Virus record (IMG/VR): IMGVR_UViG_3300046321_000197
Coordinates: 1-24,340 of that record
Strand: one strand, 5' to 3'
Origin: a virus
Length of the DNA: 24,340 nt
Of this stretch, positions 11,916-19,029 are shown in pieces (positions within the stretch are counted from its first letter, which is position 1; every line of letters begins with the position of its first letter). The position numbers and the translations under genes were made by a program. Below the pieces are notes generated by a model. The model made no database searches and had not been told where the DNA came from. It worked only from the letters and a program-made list of their open reading frames with translations.

Positions 11916-12101
11916 ATGAAAGATAAATTAACACCAATAGCAGAAGACTTAACACCGGCAGCAGTTTCATTCCATAATAAGGATGGAAAAACAATAGGTA
12001 AATTCATTATGGACAGTGAGAAGTTAAGATTCGAAGGAGATGCAGATAAGTCTGCTAAGACATTTATAAAACTAGTATTAAGGAAATTCAACAAGAAATA
12101 A
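11916..12101 (+). CDS. Hypothetical protein (61 aa)
   Basis: The protein starts MKDKLTPIAEDLTPAAVSFH; a strand-rich first half and a basic helical end (KTFIKLVLRKFNKK) are visible. It lies two bases upstream of the HAD-like gene, so they form one operon. No family recognised. Confidence 0.5.
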   Translation: MKDKLTPIAEDLTPAAVSFHNKDGKTIGKFIMDSEKLRFEGDADKSAKTFIKLVLRKFNKK

Positions 12102-12103
12102 GC

Positions 12104-12529
12104 ATGACTATAAACATAGATTTTGATGGAACCGTGACAACACACGCATTTCCTAAGGTAGGCAGGAACATAGGAGCTCAATTCGTACTAAAAAGATTAG
12201 TGGCTAATGGTCATAAACTTATACTCTTCACAATGAGATCAGATAAGAAAGGGAAGATGACTACGAATAATCCAGATATTGTAGCAGTTTCGGGACAATA
12301 TTTAACTGATGCAGTAAACTGGTTCAAAGAAAATAGTATACCTTTGCATGGAATCCAGTCTAATCCGGACCAAAAGACCTGGACAGATTCTCCGAAGAGT
12401 TATGCTGAACTAATGATTGATGACTCAGCATTAGGATGTCCGTTAAAGTACGACAGGAACATATCTAATAGGCCTTTCGTAGATTGGTTAAAAGTAGAAG
12501 AATGGTTAGAATCAAGAGCAATAATTTAA
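12104..12529 (+). CDS. HAD-superfamily hydrolase-like protein (141 aa)
   Basis: Motif I is IDFDGTVT (residues 5-12, with Asp6 and Asp8 as expected nucleophile and acid). Motif II is LILFTMRS (about 39-46), where the threonine position is filled by the FTMR segment common in phage and small bacterial HADs. A late acidic motif, ELMIDDSALG (about 103-112), fits motif IV. The protein is short and capless. Likely activity: a phosphatase on a nucleotide or sugar phosphate; the substrate is unknown. Confidence 0.75.
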   Translation: MTINIDFDGTVTTHAFPKVGRNIGAQFVLKRLVANGHKLILFTMRSDKKGKMTTNNPDIVAVSGQYLTDAVNWFKENSIPLHGIQSNPDQKTWTDSPKSYAELMIDDSALGCPLKYDRNISNRPFVDWLKVEEWLESRAII

Positions 12530-12543
12530 AACAAACATAGAAC

Positions 12544-12630
12544 ATGGAAAAAAATTTAAAACCAGTTGAAGTAGAAAAAGAGTCATTAGAATTTGCAGCA
12601 GTAGTGACAACATTAAAAATTAAAAATTAA
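12544..12630 (+). CDS. Very small acidic ORF (28 aa)
   Basis: ATG at 12544 has a good A-rich leader and encodes MEKNLKPVEVEKESLEFAAV followed by VTTLKIKN. It is followed directly by a terminator hairpin, as expected for the last gene of an operon. The evidence is context only. Confidence 0.4.
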   Translation: MEKNLKPVEVEKESLEFAAVVTTLKIKN

Positions 12631-12655
12631 AGTCTTTATTTAATGATAAAGACTT
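12629..12655 (+). terminator. Terminator-like hairpin (first of a related pair)
   Basis: AAAGTCTTTAT-TTAATG-ATAAAGACTTT, with the A and T tracts inside the stem. A close relative lies at 12966-12993. Confidence 0.6.
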
Positions 12656-12678
12656 TGTAATCTAAACAAATAATAATT

Positions 12679-12942
12679 ATGGAAGAAAAGATTGAATACA
12701 GTAAAGAATACGTAGATGGATTAGACAATATGGACTTGTCAATTCTTAACGCACTAGTGGAGTATCAAACTGACCATGTTAAGGCAGATATAAGTCAAGA
12801 GATTCAAGACTATGTAAAAGAGAAGGTTAAATCACGAATTGATTCAAGATTGATTCTTAAAGACTTAATAGATGAAGACGTTGAGATTGTAAAGAAGAAT
12901 AAGGGAAAATACGTATGGACGGCAACTTGGGAAACAGATTAG
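12679..12942 (+). CDS. Hypothetical acidic protein (87 aa)
   Basis: This helical, charged protein starts MEEKIEYSKEYVDGLDNMDL, with a basic mid-section (VKEKVKSRIDSRLILKD) and a C-terminal YVWTATWETD. It is flanked on both sides by related hairpins, so it is a single-gene unit, a hallmark of individually controlled accessory genes. No family recognised. Confidence 0.5.
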   Translation: MEEKIEYSKEYVDGLDNMDLSILNALVEYQTDHVKADISQEIQDYVKEKVKSRIDSRLILKDLIDEDVEIVKKNKGKYVWTATWETD

Positions 12943-12965
12943 CAGGAAGTATAATTTAAAAATTA

Positions 12966-12993
12966 AAAGCCTTTATTTAACGATAAAGGCTTT
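12966..12993 (+). terminator. Terminator-like hairpin (second of the pair)
   Basis: AAAGCCTTTAT-TTAACG-ATAAAGGCTTT, followed by GTTGTTT. It nearly copies the hairpin at 12629-12655. Confidence 0.65.
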
Positions 12994-13020
12994 GTTGTTT
13001 AAAATAGTTTCTTATCTTTG
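12992..13020 (+). promoter_or_regulatory. Promoter for the 13041-15775 gene block
   Basis: TTG (12992-12994) and TATCTTTG (13013-13020) are 18 bp apart, 20 bases upstream of the 96-residue gene. Confidence 0.8.
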
Positions 13021-13040
13021 ACAAACAAAACAGATACATT

Positions 13041-13331
13041 ATGGCATTTTTAAAAAAGAAAACACAAGTAATAAATAAAAAGGTAAACGTATTCACGCCT
13101 ACTCAGAATAGAATCCTTACAATGGATAGAGAGTTTTTGATTAAACATTACGCATTAGTGCGGTGTAAACAAAGCTCTATGGGTGCAGAAGAGCGTCGAA
13201 TACTGCTTAACAGAATTGAATACGGAGTAAGTAAAAAAACAATAACTGTTGAAGAACTTCAGATAGAAGTAGATAAAGTTCAAGACATGATACAAGAAGT
13301 ATTAAATGAAAATAGTAATAACCCATTCTAA
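13041..13331 (+). CDS. Hypothetical helical protein (96 aa)
   Basis: A basic N-terminus (MAFLKKKTQVINKKVNVFTP) is followed by helices, ending LNENSNNPF. It leads a long operon of overlapping genes driven by the promoter at 12992-13020. I recognise no family; helix content and length resemble small head or packaging accessory proteins, but that is not evidence of function. Confidence 0.55.
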   Translation: MAFLKKKTQVINKKVNVFTPTQNRILTMDREFLIKHYALVRCKQSSMGAEERRILLNRIEYGVSKKTITVEELQIEVDKVQDMIQEVLNENSNNPF

Positions 13332-13545
13332 AACGTACGGATCAAAGTTAAAGCAGATTATAGATTCTGCTTACGCCGCCGGTGAGAAGGGAATTACTCT
13401 TTTCTCTACCTCAGATATAAATGAAGAGCTTTTGAGATTACTAAATAAAACACCTGCATCTGTTAAAATGAAAATGATGAGAAACGCAGTGTTTATGGTA
13501 AAAGGAATATTAATTGAACTAATAATAGTAGATGGCTATGAGTAA
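13306..13545 (+). CDS. Hypothetical protein (79 aa)
   Basis: An alpha/beta pattern (MKIVITHSKTYGSKLKQIID, GITLFSTSDINEELLRLLNK, FMVKGILIELIIVDGYE) suggests a small Rossmann-like or thioredoxin-like fold without catalytic residues. It overlaps the previous gene by 26 bases and the next by 14. Confidence 0.5.
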   Translation: MKIVITHSKTYGSKLKQIIDSAYAAGEKGITLFSTSDINEELLRLLNKTPASVKMKMMRNAVFMVKGILIELIIVDGYE

Positions 13546-13756
13546 AGTAGAAGAGATTGCAAGTGGATTTAAGAACCTCTTAAGAAGCAAACTTAATTTA
13601 ACCACAGAAGAAGAAGAGATTCTATTCAAAACAAGAAGAAAGGTATGCGATGCATGCCCATCAAACAAAGATAATTTAACTTGTTCAACCTGCGGTTGTG
13701 TATTAGCTGCTAAAGTAAGGGCAATTAATACAGAATGTCCAGAAAAACATTGGTAA
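13532..13756 (+). CDS. Zinc-ribbon-like phage protein (74 aa)
   Basis: Six cysteines are arranged as CDAC (39, 42), CSTCGC (51, 54, 56) and C69 in TECPEKHW, matching a small phage family with 'CGC.LAAKVR' and a C-terminal 'CP..KW'. The N-terminal 35 residues are helical. It probably binds zinc; a nucleic acid or protein partner is unknown. A second in-frame ATG at 13538 is an alternative start. Confidence 0.6.
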   Translation: MAMSKVEEIASGFKNLLRSKLNLTTEEEEILFKTRRKVCDACPSNKDNLTCSTCGCVLAAKVRAINTECPEKHW

Positions 13757-13766
13757 AAAATAGGAA

Positions 13767-14123
13767 ATGAGAAAGAAAGATATTAATTTAGCCGCAGAGA
13801 TTAAGAGACGAGAAGATTACAACGCATTGTGCCCTTTCCCTTATTACTCAACAGAAGTAATTGCAGACTTAAAAACAAAACATACAATGATAACAAAGAC
13901 ATCAGATTACAATAATGTTCCAGTAGAATACTGTAAAACATGCTTATCTCTTCACTTAAAAGAAGTTAAGTTTGAAGGACAGTTAGATTTAACTACAGGT
14001 AAAGAAAGAAGTGTAGTCTATTGTATTCCTTGTGGAAACACAACTATCGAGAGATCACACATAACAGAATGGGAAGACTTTTATCAAGCAAAATACGGAG
14101 AAAGTTTCTTAGCTAAAAAATAA
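13767..14123 (+). CDS. Zinc-binding hypothetical protein (118 aa)
   Basis: Two CxxC knuckles, YCKTC (56-59) and YCIPC (86-89), are separated by 26 residues and form a plausible treble-clef or ribbon. A helical N-terminus and Cys22 precede. It is adjacent to another zinc-binding small protein in the same operon. The exact family is not recognised. Confidence 0.55.
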   Translation: MRKKDINLAAEIKRREDYNALCPFPYYSTEVIADLKTKHTMITKTSDYNNVPVEYCKTCLSLHLKEVKFEGQLDLTTGKERSVVYCIPCGNTTIERSHITEWEDFYQAKYGESFLAKK

Positions 14124-14129
14124 GACAAC

Positions 14130-14519
14130 ATGGAGAATGTAAATATAAAAAGAATTAATGTCGATGTGAAGCAGTTATTTACTTACTGGCTAACATTCTT
14201 AAAGCCTTATCATGGTTTAAGGCAGAAAGAAATTGAAGCATTAAGCGTATTCTTGTATTACCGACACAAGTTGTCTGAAGAAGTTTTAAACAAAAATCTA
14301 ATAGACAAATTATTATTCTCTCCAGACGTAAGAAAAAGCATAATGGCTGAGCTTAATATAAAGAGTACTTATGTGTTTAATAATCTACTAACGGCATTGA
14401 GAAACAAAGGAGTTATAACAAGAGATAACAAGATAGCAGAAGTTTTAATACCAAATTTTCTGCCTGGCTCTGACGACTTTAAACTGGTATTTAACTTTGA
14501 AATTAATGATAGTAAGTAA
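14130..14519 (+). CDS. Hypothetical protein with winged-helix-like core (129 aa)
   Basis: A helix-rich body ends in the pattern of a winged helix: YVFNNLLTALRNKGVITRDN (about residues 81-100) followed by IAEVLIPNF. Such proteins often occur before the terminase genes in Bacteroidota phages. DNA binding is plausible; a role in packaging or regulation is inference. It overlaps the next gene by 14 bases. Confidence 0.5.
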   Translation: MENVNIKRINVDVKQLFTYWLTFLKPYHGLRQKEIEALSVFLYYRHKLSEEVLNKNLIDKLLFSPDVRKSIMAELNIKSTYVFNNLLTALRNKGVITRDNKIAEVLIPNFLPGSDDFKLVFNFEINDSK

Positions 14520-14760
14520 AACTGATAAGATTGAGCTAGAAAAAATAGCAGCCAAGCACAACATAACTATAGAAGAAGTCAAGACTGCAATAGATAGCAT
14601 GTATGGATTCATAAGAGAGAAGGTAACTGATATTAACTTCACCGAGAAAGAGCTCACTAAAGAAGAGTTCTCTAATTTAAAAACTAATTTCAACATTCCT
14701 TGCATAGGAAAATTTGTAGCTGTATATTACGCCTATAAAAAAATAAACAAAATTAAATGA
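14506..14760 (+). CDS. Hypothetical protein (84 aa)
   Basis: I used the ATG at 14506 (MIVSKTDKIELEKIAAKHNI), three codons after an alternative TTG. It is a helical protein with a helix-turn-helix-like N-terminal part (LEKIAAKHNITIEEVKTAI). The C-terminus is aromatic and basic. Its TGA overlaps the next ATG by four bases. Confidence 0.5.
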   Translation: MIVSKTDKIELEKIAAKHNITIEEVKTAIDSMYGFIREKVTDINFTEKELTKEEFSNLKTNFNIPCIGKFVAVYYAYKKINKIK

Positions 14761-14981
14761 CAAACACAGACACCTTTGGAGAAGCATTAATAGGATACAG
14801 GTTTAATCCTCAAGGAGATCCGGATGTAAATATTGTAAAGAAAACATTCGCAAGCTTAGTTGATTTGATTGAAACATTCCCATCGAAAACAAGAATAAGT
14901 AAGATGCTTAAAGAAGCAAGTTTAGTAGCGTGTGTACAAGCACAGATGCTAATGGTAAAATTAATAACATTAAATGAATAA
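14757..14981 (+). CDS. Acb2/Tad1-hairpin-like protein, candidate anti-CBASS sponge (74 aa)
   Basis: The whole protein fits the small all-helical Acb2/Tad1 hairpin pattern: a 'GYRFNP.GDP' entry (residues 12-21), a first helix VNIVKKTFASLVDLIETFP, the turn SKTR, and a second helix EASLVACVQAQMLMVKLI ending near the C-terminus. In known members two such helices stack into hexamers that bind cyclic di- and trinucleotides and so blunt CBASS immunity. No nucleotide-binding residue can be confirmed by eye, so this is a pattern-based call. It is in the late operon by ATGA overlap with its neighbour. Confidence 0.5.
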   Translation: MTNTDTFGEALIGYRFNPQGDPDVNIVKKTFASLVDLIETFPSKTRISKMLKEASLVACVQAQMLMVKLITLNE

Positions 14982-15591
14982 CATGGAAGATAAAGTTTGG
15001 ATTAAAACAGCAAAAGTAAATGAAGATGTCAAACACCAAAAGGCGCAAGCTGAACTACAAGGAGATATCAAAGGATACTTTGGAGAGAGAGACAAAACCA
15101 ATAGAGGCCTTAGCACTAAAATTTCAGACGCGACAGAAACCTCTAAAGCAGAAGCTGAAGTCAAAGAATTGCTTTATGAGGATTCTATCAAAGACTTTCC
15201 AATTGCATCCACAATTACACCTATGTTCAACCATATCTTCTTATCTGCTAGAAGAAATAAAACCAAGACTGATTCAGGATTATGGTTGCCACAAGCGTCA
15301 TTTGGAACAGAAAAGGAAACAGATGCATCAATTGACTATCAAGCGGTTCAGAAAGTAATGGCAATTGGACGTCAAGTTCAAGAACTAGCTGTAGGAATGG
15401 AAGTTAAATTGAACTACGAAATCTTCAAAAGAAAAGTAGAAGGAAATTTATCTTCAGTAGTAAGAAAAGAATTCGAATACATCGTGCCAATCGTTGAGAT
15501 TGACGGACATGAATACATCAAGATCTCAGAGAGAGAAATTGAATACATTACAAACACTAACGGATTAGTTAATCCAAATTATACAAAGTAA
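14974..15591 (+). CDS. GroES-like co-chaperonin (205 aa)
   Basis: Residues 78-160 follow the Cpn10 layout: TPMFNHIFLSARRNKTKTDS (the N-terminal strand and start of the mobile-loop region), GLWLPQASF, then VQKVMAIGRQVQELAVGMEV, matching 'V.AVG.....L.VGD.V'. A charged N-terminal extension of about 75 residues and a C-terminal tail (IVPIVEIDGHEYIKISEREI) are extra. Phage GroES-like proteins help fold the capsid protein. A second Met at residue 4 (14983) is an alternative start. Confidence 0.6.
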   Translation: MNNMEDKVWIKTAKVNEDVKHQKAQAELQGDIKGYFGERDKTNRGLSTKISDATETSKAEAEVKELLYEDSIKDFPIASTITPMFNHIFLSARRNKTKTDSGLWLPQASFGTEKETDASIDYQAVQKVMAIGRQVQELAVGMEVKLNYEIFKRKVEGNLSSVVRKEFEYIVPIVEIDGHEYIKISEREIEYITNTNGLVNPNYTK

Positions 15592-15595
15592 GATT

Positions 15596-15775
15596 ATGAA
15601 AGAAGATTTAGTATTAGCATTAAATGCAATTTTAGAAGCTTTAGAAGCAAATGAAGTTCAAAACATTGAAGTAAGAGGAGCTGTTGCTTTTGGAAAGCAA
15701 TTTCAATCAGCATTAGCAGTAGTGCCGGCAGAAGATATTTTAGCAAAGGAAGTAGAAGAAGTTAAACCAGTATAA
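15596..15775 (+). CDS. Small hypothetical protein (59 aa)
   Basis: ATG at 15596 encodes MKEDLVLALNAILEALEANE, then IEVRGAVAFGKQFQSALAVV and an acidic tail. The layout (N-terminal helix, hydrophobic core, Glu/Val-rich C-terminus) resembles the small protein at 21510-21707. Both sit next to structural genes. No function known. Confidence 0.5.
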   Translation: MKEDLVLALNAILEALEANEVQNIEVRGAVAFGKQFQSALAVVPAEDILAKEVEEVKPV

Positions 15776-15795
15776 GTAAAAAAAATAAATAACTT

Positions 15796-16005
15796 ATGGA
15801 TCAAATTATTTTAGTAGTGTTAGAAGTGCTGTTTGTATTATCAGTATTGATTAGCGCAGTAGTAACAAACAAGTCAGTTAACAGATTAGAAAGAGGGCTT
15901 AAAGAACTTGGAGATATCGTCTACAAAGACGAGCCAGTATTAACTGCTCAACCAGTTAAAAAGAAGAGAACAAGAAAGCCTAGAGCGGCTAAAGAAATAG
16001 TGTAA
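15796..16005 (+). CDS. Single-span membrane protein with basic tail (69 aa)
   Basis: Residues 4-24 are a membrane segment (IILVVLEVLFVLSVLISAVV), followed by an amphipathic helix and a Lys/Arg-rich end (KKKRTRKPRAAK). It is the last gene before a strong terminator. Unknown role. Confidence 0.55.
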   Translation: MDQIILVVLEVLFVLSVLISAVVTNKSVNRLERGLKELGDIVYKDEPVLTAQPVKKKRTRKPRAAKEIV

Positions 16006-16010
16006 AATTA

Positions 16011-16037
16011 AGGGACTTGTAAAGGTCCCTTTTTTTG
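16011..16037 (+). terminator. Terminator before the packaging genes
   Basis: AGGGAC/GTCCCT stem followed by seven T. The -33 element of the next promoter lies inside its loop. Confidence 0.85.
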
Positions 16038-16047
16038 TTTATATTTG
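16017..16047 (+). promoter_or_regulatory. Promoter of the packaging operon
   Basis: TTG (16017-16019) and TATATTTG (16040-16047) are 20 bp apart, 24 bases before the pre-terminase gene. Confidence 0.7.
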
Positions 16048-16071
16048 TAAACACATTTTAAAGAGAGAAAG

Positions 16072-16617
16072 ATGAACGTATTCGAAGTAAAAAACTTTGT
16101 GGTGACATTCTCACCACAAGCACTAATGTTAAAGCCTTTTAAAGAGATATGGCTTAACGACAAATCTAAAGACAAAGAGAAAGCAGTACAAGAGCTATCT
16201 TATGTTTTCTATATGTCAGACGATAGATCTGATTACATGTACGTATTAGATTTAGAAGAGAGACATGAGTTTGTTTTAAGAGATTTAATGATGGATCCTA
16301 ACTGGATTAAGCCGCTATATATTGACGAGGCTATGGAGTTTTATATTGAGGCATCCACAACCACGTCAACTCAAATGCTTAAGAGCACTCGTGGAGTGAT
16401 AGAAAAGATCTCTAAATTCCTAGACGACATTGATGTCAATGAGAGAGACAAGAATAACAAACCAATGTTTGACATTGGTAAGATCGTAGCTTCAGTAGAG
16501 AAGATTCCAAAACTAGTTAAAGCTCTTAATGAGATTGAACAAGAGATTGTGAAAGAGAAAGAACTTAAATCTCAAGGGTCCAAGAATGGAGGAGTCTTTG
16601 ATAATGAAGGAATCTAA
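16072..16617 (+). CDS. Pre-terminase protein, possible small terminase-like (181 aa)
   Basis: This soluble helical protein (MNVFEVKNFVVTFSPQALML) has aromatic/charged patches in the middle and a long C-terminal helix (VEKIPKLVKALNEIEQEIVK). It ends exactly at the first base of TerL (TAATG overlap), the usual place of a small terminase or packaging accessory. No helix-turn-helix is visible, so the small-subunit idea rests on position only. Confidence 0.55.
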   Translation: MNVFEVKNFVVTFSPQALMLKPFKEIWLNDKSKDKEKAVQELSYVFYMSDDRSDYMYVLDLEERHEFVLRDLMMDPNWIKPLYIDEAMEFYIEASTTTSTQMLKSTRGVIEKISKFLDDIDVNERDKNNKPMFDIGKIVASVEKIPKLVKALNEIEQEIVKEKELKSQGSKNGGVFDNEGI

Positions 16618-18962
16618 TGGATAACTATAGAAAATTCAATAAGACACAGACAGACTTAACAGCTGATCTGATGTCACACATGAACAAAGAAGAAGAAGCA
16701 GATCTATTTGAAATGCTAGACTCTATTATGTTCTTGCAGAACTTATCCTCACCAACTAGATTATACGCTAGAAATTTAGAACGTTGGGATAACCCGGCGT
16801 TGCCAACTTTTGCTGCAATACCTGGAGCCAAGATAAGAAACTTAGATCCTAATGGTAAGATTGTTGTAGACATAACAAATCCTCACATCTTAGAAGATAT
16901 GGATTTCTTTAGAGAAGCAGCTATTCATTTCGAGAAGCATGGAGTTTACACAAGGTTGTTTCCTAATAGAAATCCTAACAGTGAGTACTTTAAGTATTGG
17001 AAAGAAGAAGCCAGAAGATGTAGAGAAGGTCATTTCAGGCCATCAGATGGAGAGTGGATCCCAGGATTTTATTACTTTTATCTGAATTATTCTCCAATAT
17101 TGAAAGTAGAAGTTGTTGAAGGAACACAAAGAGCAGGTCGTGTGGAAGCATTTCCTAATGTGTATGATGGAGATTACTTATTCTATCATTACTTAGAGCA
17201 AGCACGTAATGCAGGTAAACATACTGCAACTCTTAAGAAGAGGGGTTCTGGATTCTCATTTAAAGGTGGATCTAAAATGGCTCGTAACTTTATCTTAGGA
17301 GAATCAGAAGTAGCACGACATAAAATTAAATCTTATGCTGTAGCGAATGAGAAAGAATACTTAACCAAGGATGGTGTTTTAAACAAGTTTCTAGCCATTG
17401 CAGACTTTTGTGCTATAAATACTGGATTCCCTGGAGTTAGGTCTTTAAAAGACTCTCTAAATGACATGCACTGGAAGATGGGTCGCAAGGATTCTAAGAC
17501 TGGCACAGATGTTGGAACTCTAAATGAAGTAATGGGAGTTACGCTTAAGAATGACCCGGAAAAAGCAAGAGGAAAAAGGGGTTCATTAATTGAATGGGAA
17601 GAAGCAGGAAAGTTCGACAACTTCTTGGTTGCTTGGGGTATCGCTAGACCATCAGTAGAAGAAGATGGATTTGCCTTTGGAATTATGAATGCTTATGGAA
17701 CCGGTGGTACTGAAGGTGCAGCCTTTGATGGTTTGGAAGAGATATTCTACAATGGAGATGGTTATAATATTTATTCACTACCTAACGTATTCGATAAGAA
17801 CACAGGCGGTAGAGGAAGATGTTCATTCTTCTTTGGAACTTATATGAACTTCAAAGGAAAGTACGACAAAAATGGAAACAGTGATGTAGTTGGAGCTTTA
17901 ATCTTAACAGTCAAAGACAGACTTAAAACTAAATATGGAGCATCAGATCCTAATGCAATTGTACAGAAGAAAGCTGAGCATCCTACCACTCCTCAAGAAG
18001 CTATTATGAGGACTGAAGGCTCTGCATTTCCTGTAGGGGACTTGAGAGATTACTTAGAAGATATAATGCCTAATATCGACCGTTTCGTGGACGAGCACTG
18101 GGTTGGTAAGTTATCTTACGACAATAAAGGTGGGGTTACATGGGCGCCAGATCCAAGCATCACACCAATACGAGAATTTCCATACGTTGTAAAAGGTGGT
18201 AAATCTGATGGAGCTGTGGAAATCTTTGATATGCCACAGAAAGGTAAAGATGGAAAAGTATTCTCCGGAAGATACATTGCCGGAATTGACCCTATTGATA
18301 ATGACTACACTGTGAATGGGTCCTTAGCGTCTATCTTTGTGTTTGACATGTGGACAGACAAGATTGTGGCAGAATATACCGCGAGACCAGTATTGGCCGA
18401 AGAGTTCTATGAAATCTGCCTCAGGCTAACCATGTATTTCAACGCAGAAGCAAATTACGAGAGCAATTTAAAAGGACTGTTCACGTACTTTTCTAATCAT
18501 AATGCATTACATTTGCTGTCAGATACACCTGAGATCTTAAAAGACATGTACGTAGCTAAGACTATTCTACATGGAAATAGAGCTAAAGGAACACGTACTA
18601 CTAAGGAAGTGATTAAACTAGGTAAAACTCTTCAACGTCAATGGATGATGTCACAATATGAGATTGAGTTATACGACGAAGAGAATGGAGATATGCAAAC
18701 TACGTTTGTACAGAACTTAAGAAGAATTAGAAGTATTGGTTATGTTAAAGAGTGTATCGCATGGAACCAAGATATAAATGCAGATAGAGTTTCTGCCATG
18801 GATATGGTAATGATTCTAAGAGAAGATAGAGCTAAAACGGTAGATAAATATGAGGACAAGAATAACATGGAGATTAACTCTATGACTGGTGATGAATTTT
18901 TAGATTCCAATTGGGCAAAGGCATTAAGCACTATGCAGGGTGATAACAATCCATGGTCTTAA
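16617..18962 (+). CDS. terL: Terminase large subunit (781 aa)
   Basis: This is the packaging motor ATPase/nuclease. GEWIPGFYYFYLNYSPI (145-161) is a signature of crAss-like and related Bacteroidota phage TerL. The Walker-A region KRGSGFSFKGGSK (208-220) is atypical, as in that group. Walker B is SLIEWEEA (323-330) and the coupling motif is GTGG (361-364). The RNase H-like nuclease has GIDP (Asp558), NYESN (Glu615) and a C-terminal Asp-rich helix NADRVSAMD (721-729), giving the acidic triad. The length is larger than most TerLs but normal for this lineage. It acts at the procapsid vertex together with the portal encoded next. Confidence 0.9.
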   Translation: MDNYRKFNKTQTDLTADLMSHMNKEEEADLFEMLDSIMFLQNLSSPTRLYARNLERWDNPALPTFAAIPGAKIRNLDPNGKIVVDITNPHILEDMDFFREAAIHFEKHGVYTRLFPNRNPNSEYFKYWKEEARRCREGHFRPSDGEWIPGFYYFYLNYSPILKVEVVEGTQRAGRVEAFPNVYDGDYLFYHYLEQARNAGKHTATLKKRGSGFSFKGGSKMARNFILGESEVARHKIKSYAVANEKEYLTKDGVLNKFLAIADFCAINTGFPGVRSLKDSLNDMHWKMGRKDSKTGTDVGTLNEVMGVTLKNDPEKARGKRGSLIEWEEAGKFDNFLVAWGIARPSVEEDGFAFGIMNAYGTGGTEGAAFDGLEEIFYNGDGYNIYSLPNVFDKNTGGRGRCSFFFGTYMNFKGKYDKNGNSDVVGALILTVKDRLKTKYGASDPNAIVQKKAEHPTTPQEAIMRTEGSAFPVGDLRDYLEDIMPNIDRFVDEHWVGKLSYDNKGGVTWAPDPSITPIREFPYVVKGGKSDGAVEIFDMPQKGKDGKVFSGRYIAGIDPIDNDYTVNGSLASIFVFDMWTDKIVAEYTARPVLAEEFYEICLRLTMYFNAEANYESNLKGLFTYFSNHNALHLLSDTPEILKDMYVAKTILHGNRAKGTRTTKEVIKLGKTLQRQWMMSQYEIELYDEENGDMQTTFVQNLRRIRSIGYVKECIAWNQDINADRVSAMDMVMILREDRAKTVDKYEDKNNMEINSMTGDEFLDSNWAKALSTMQGDNNPWS

Positions 18963-19029
18963 AAAGCCATAAGGTACTATCAACTAAATAGGTATAAAAG
19001 TATAAATTCGTTAAATTAAAATAAAAGAT

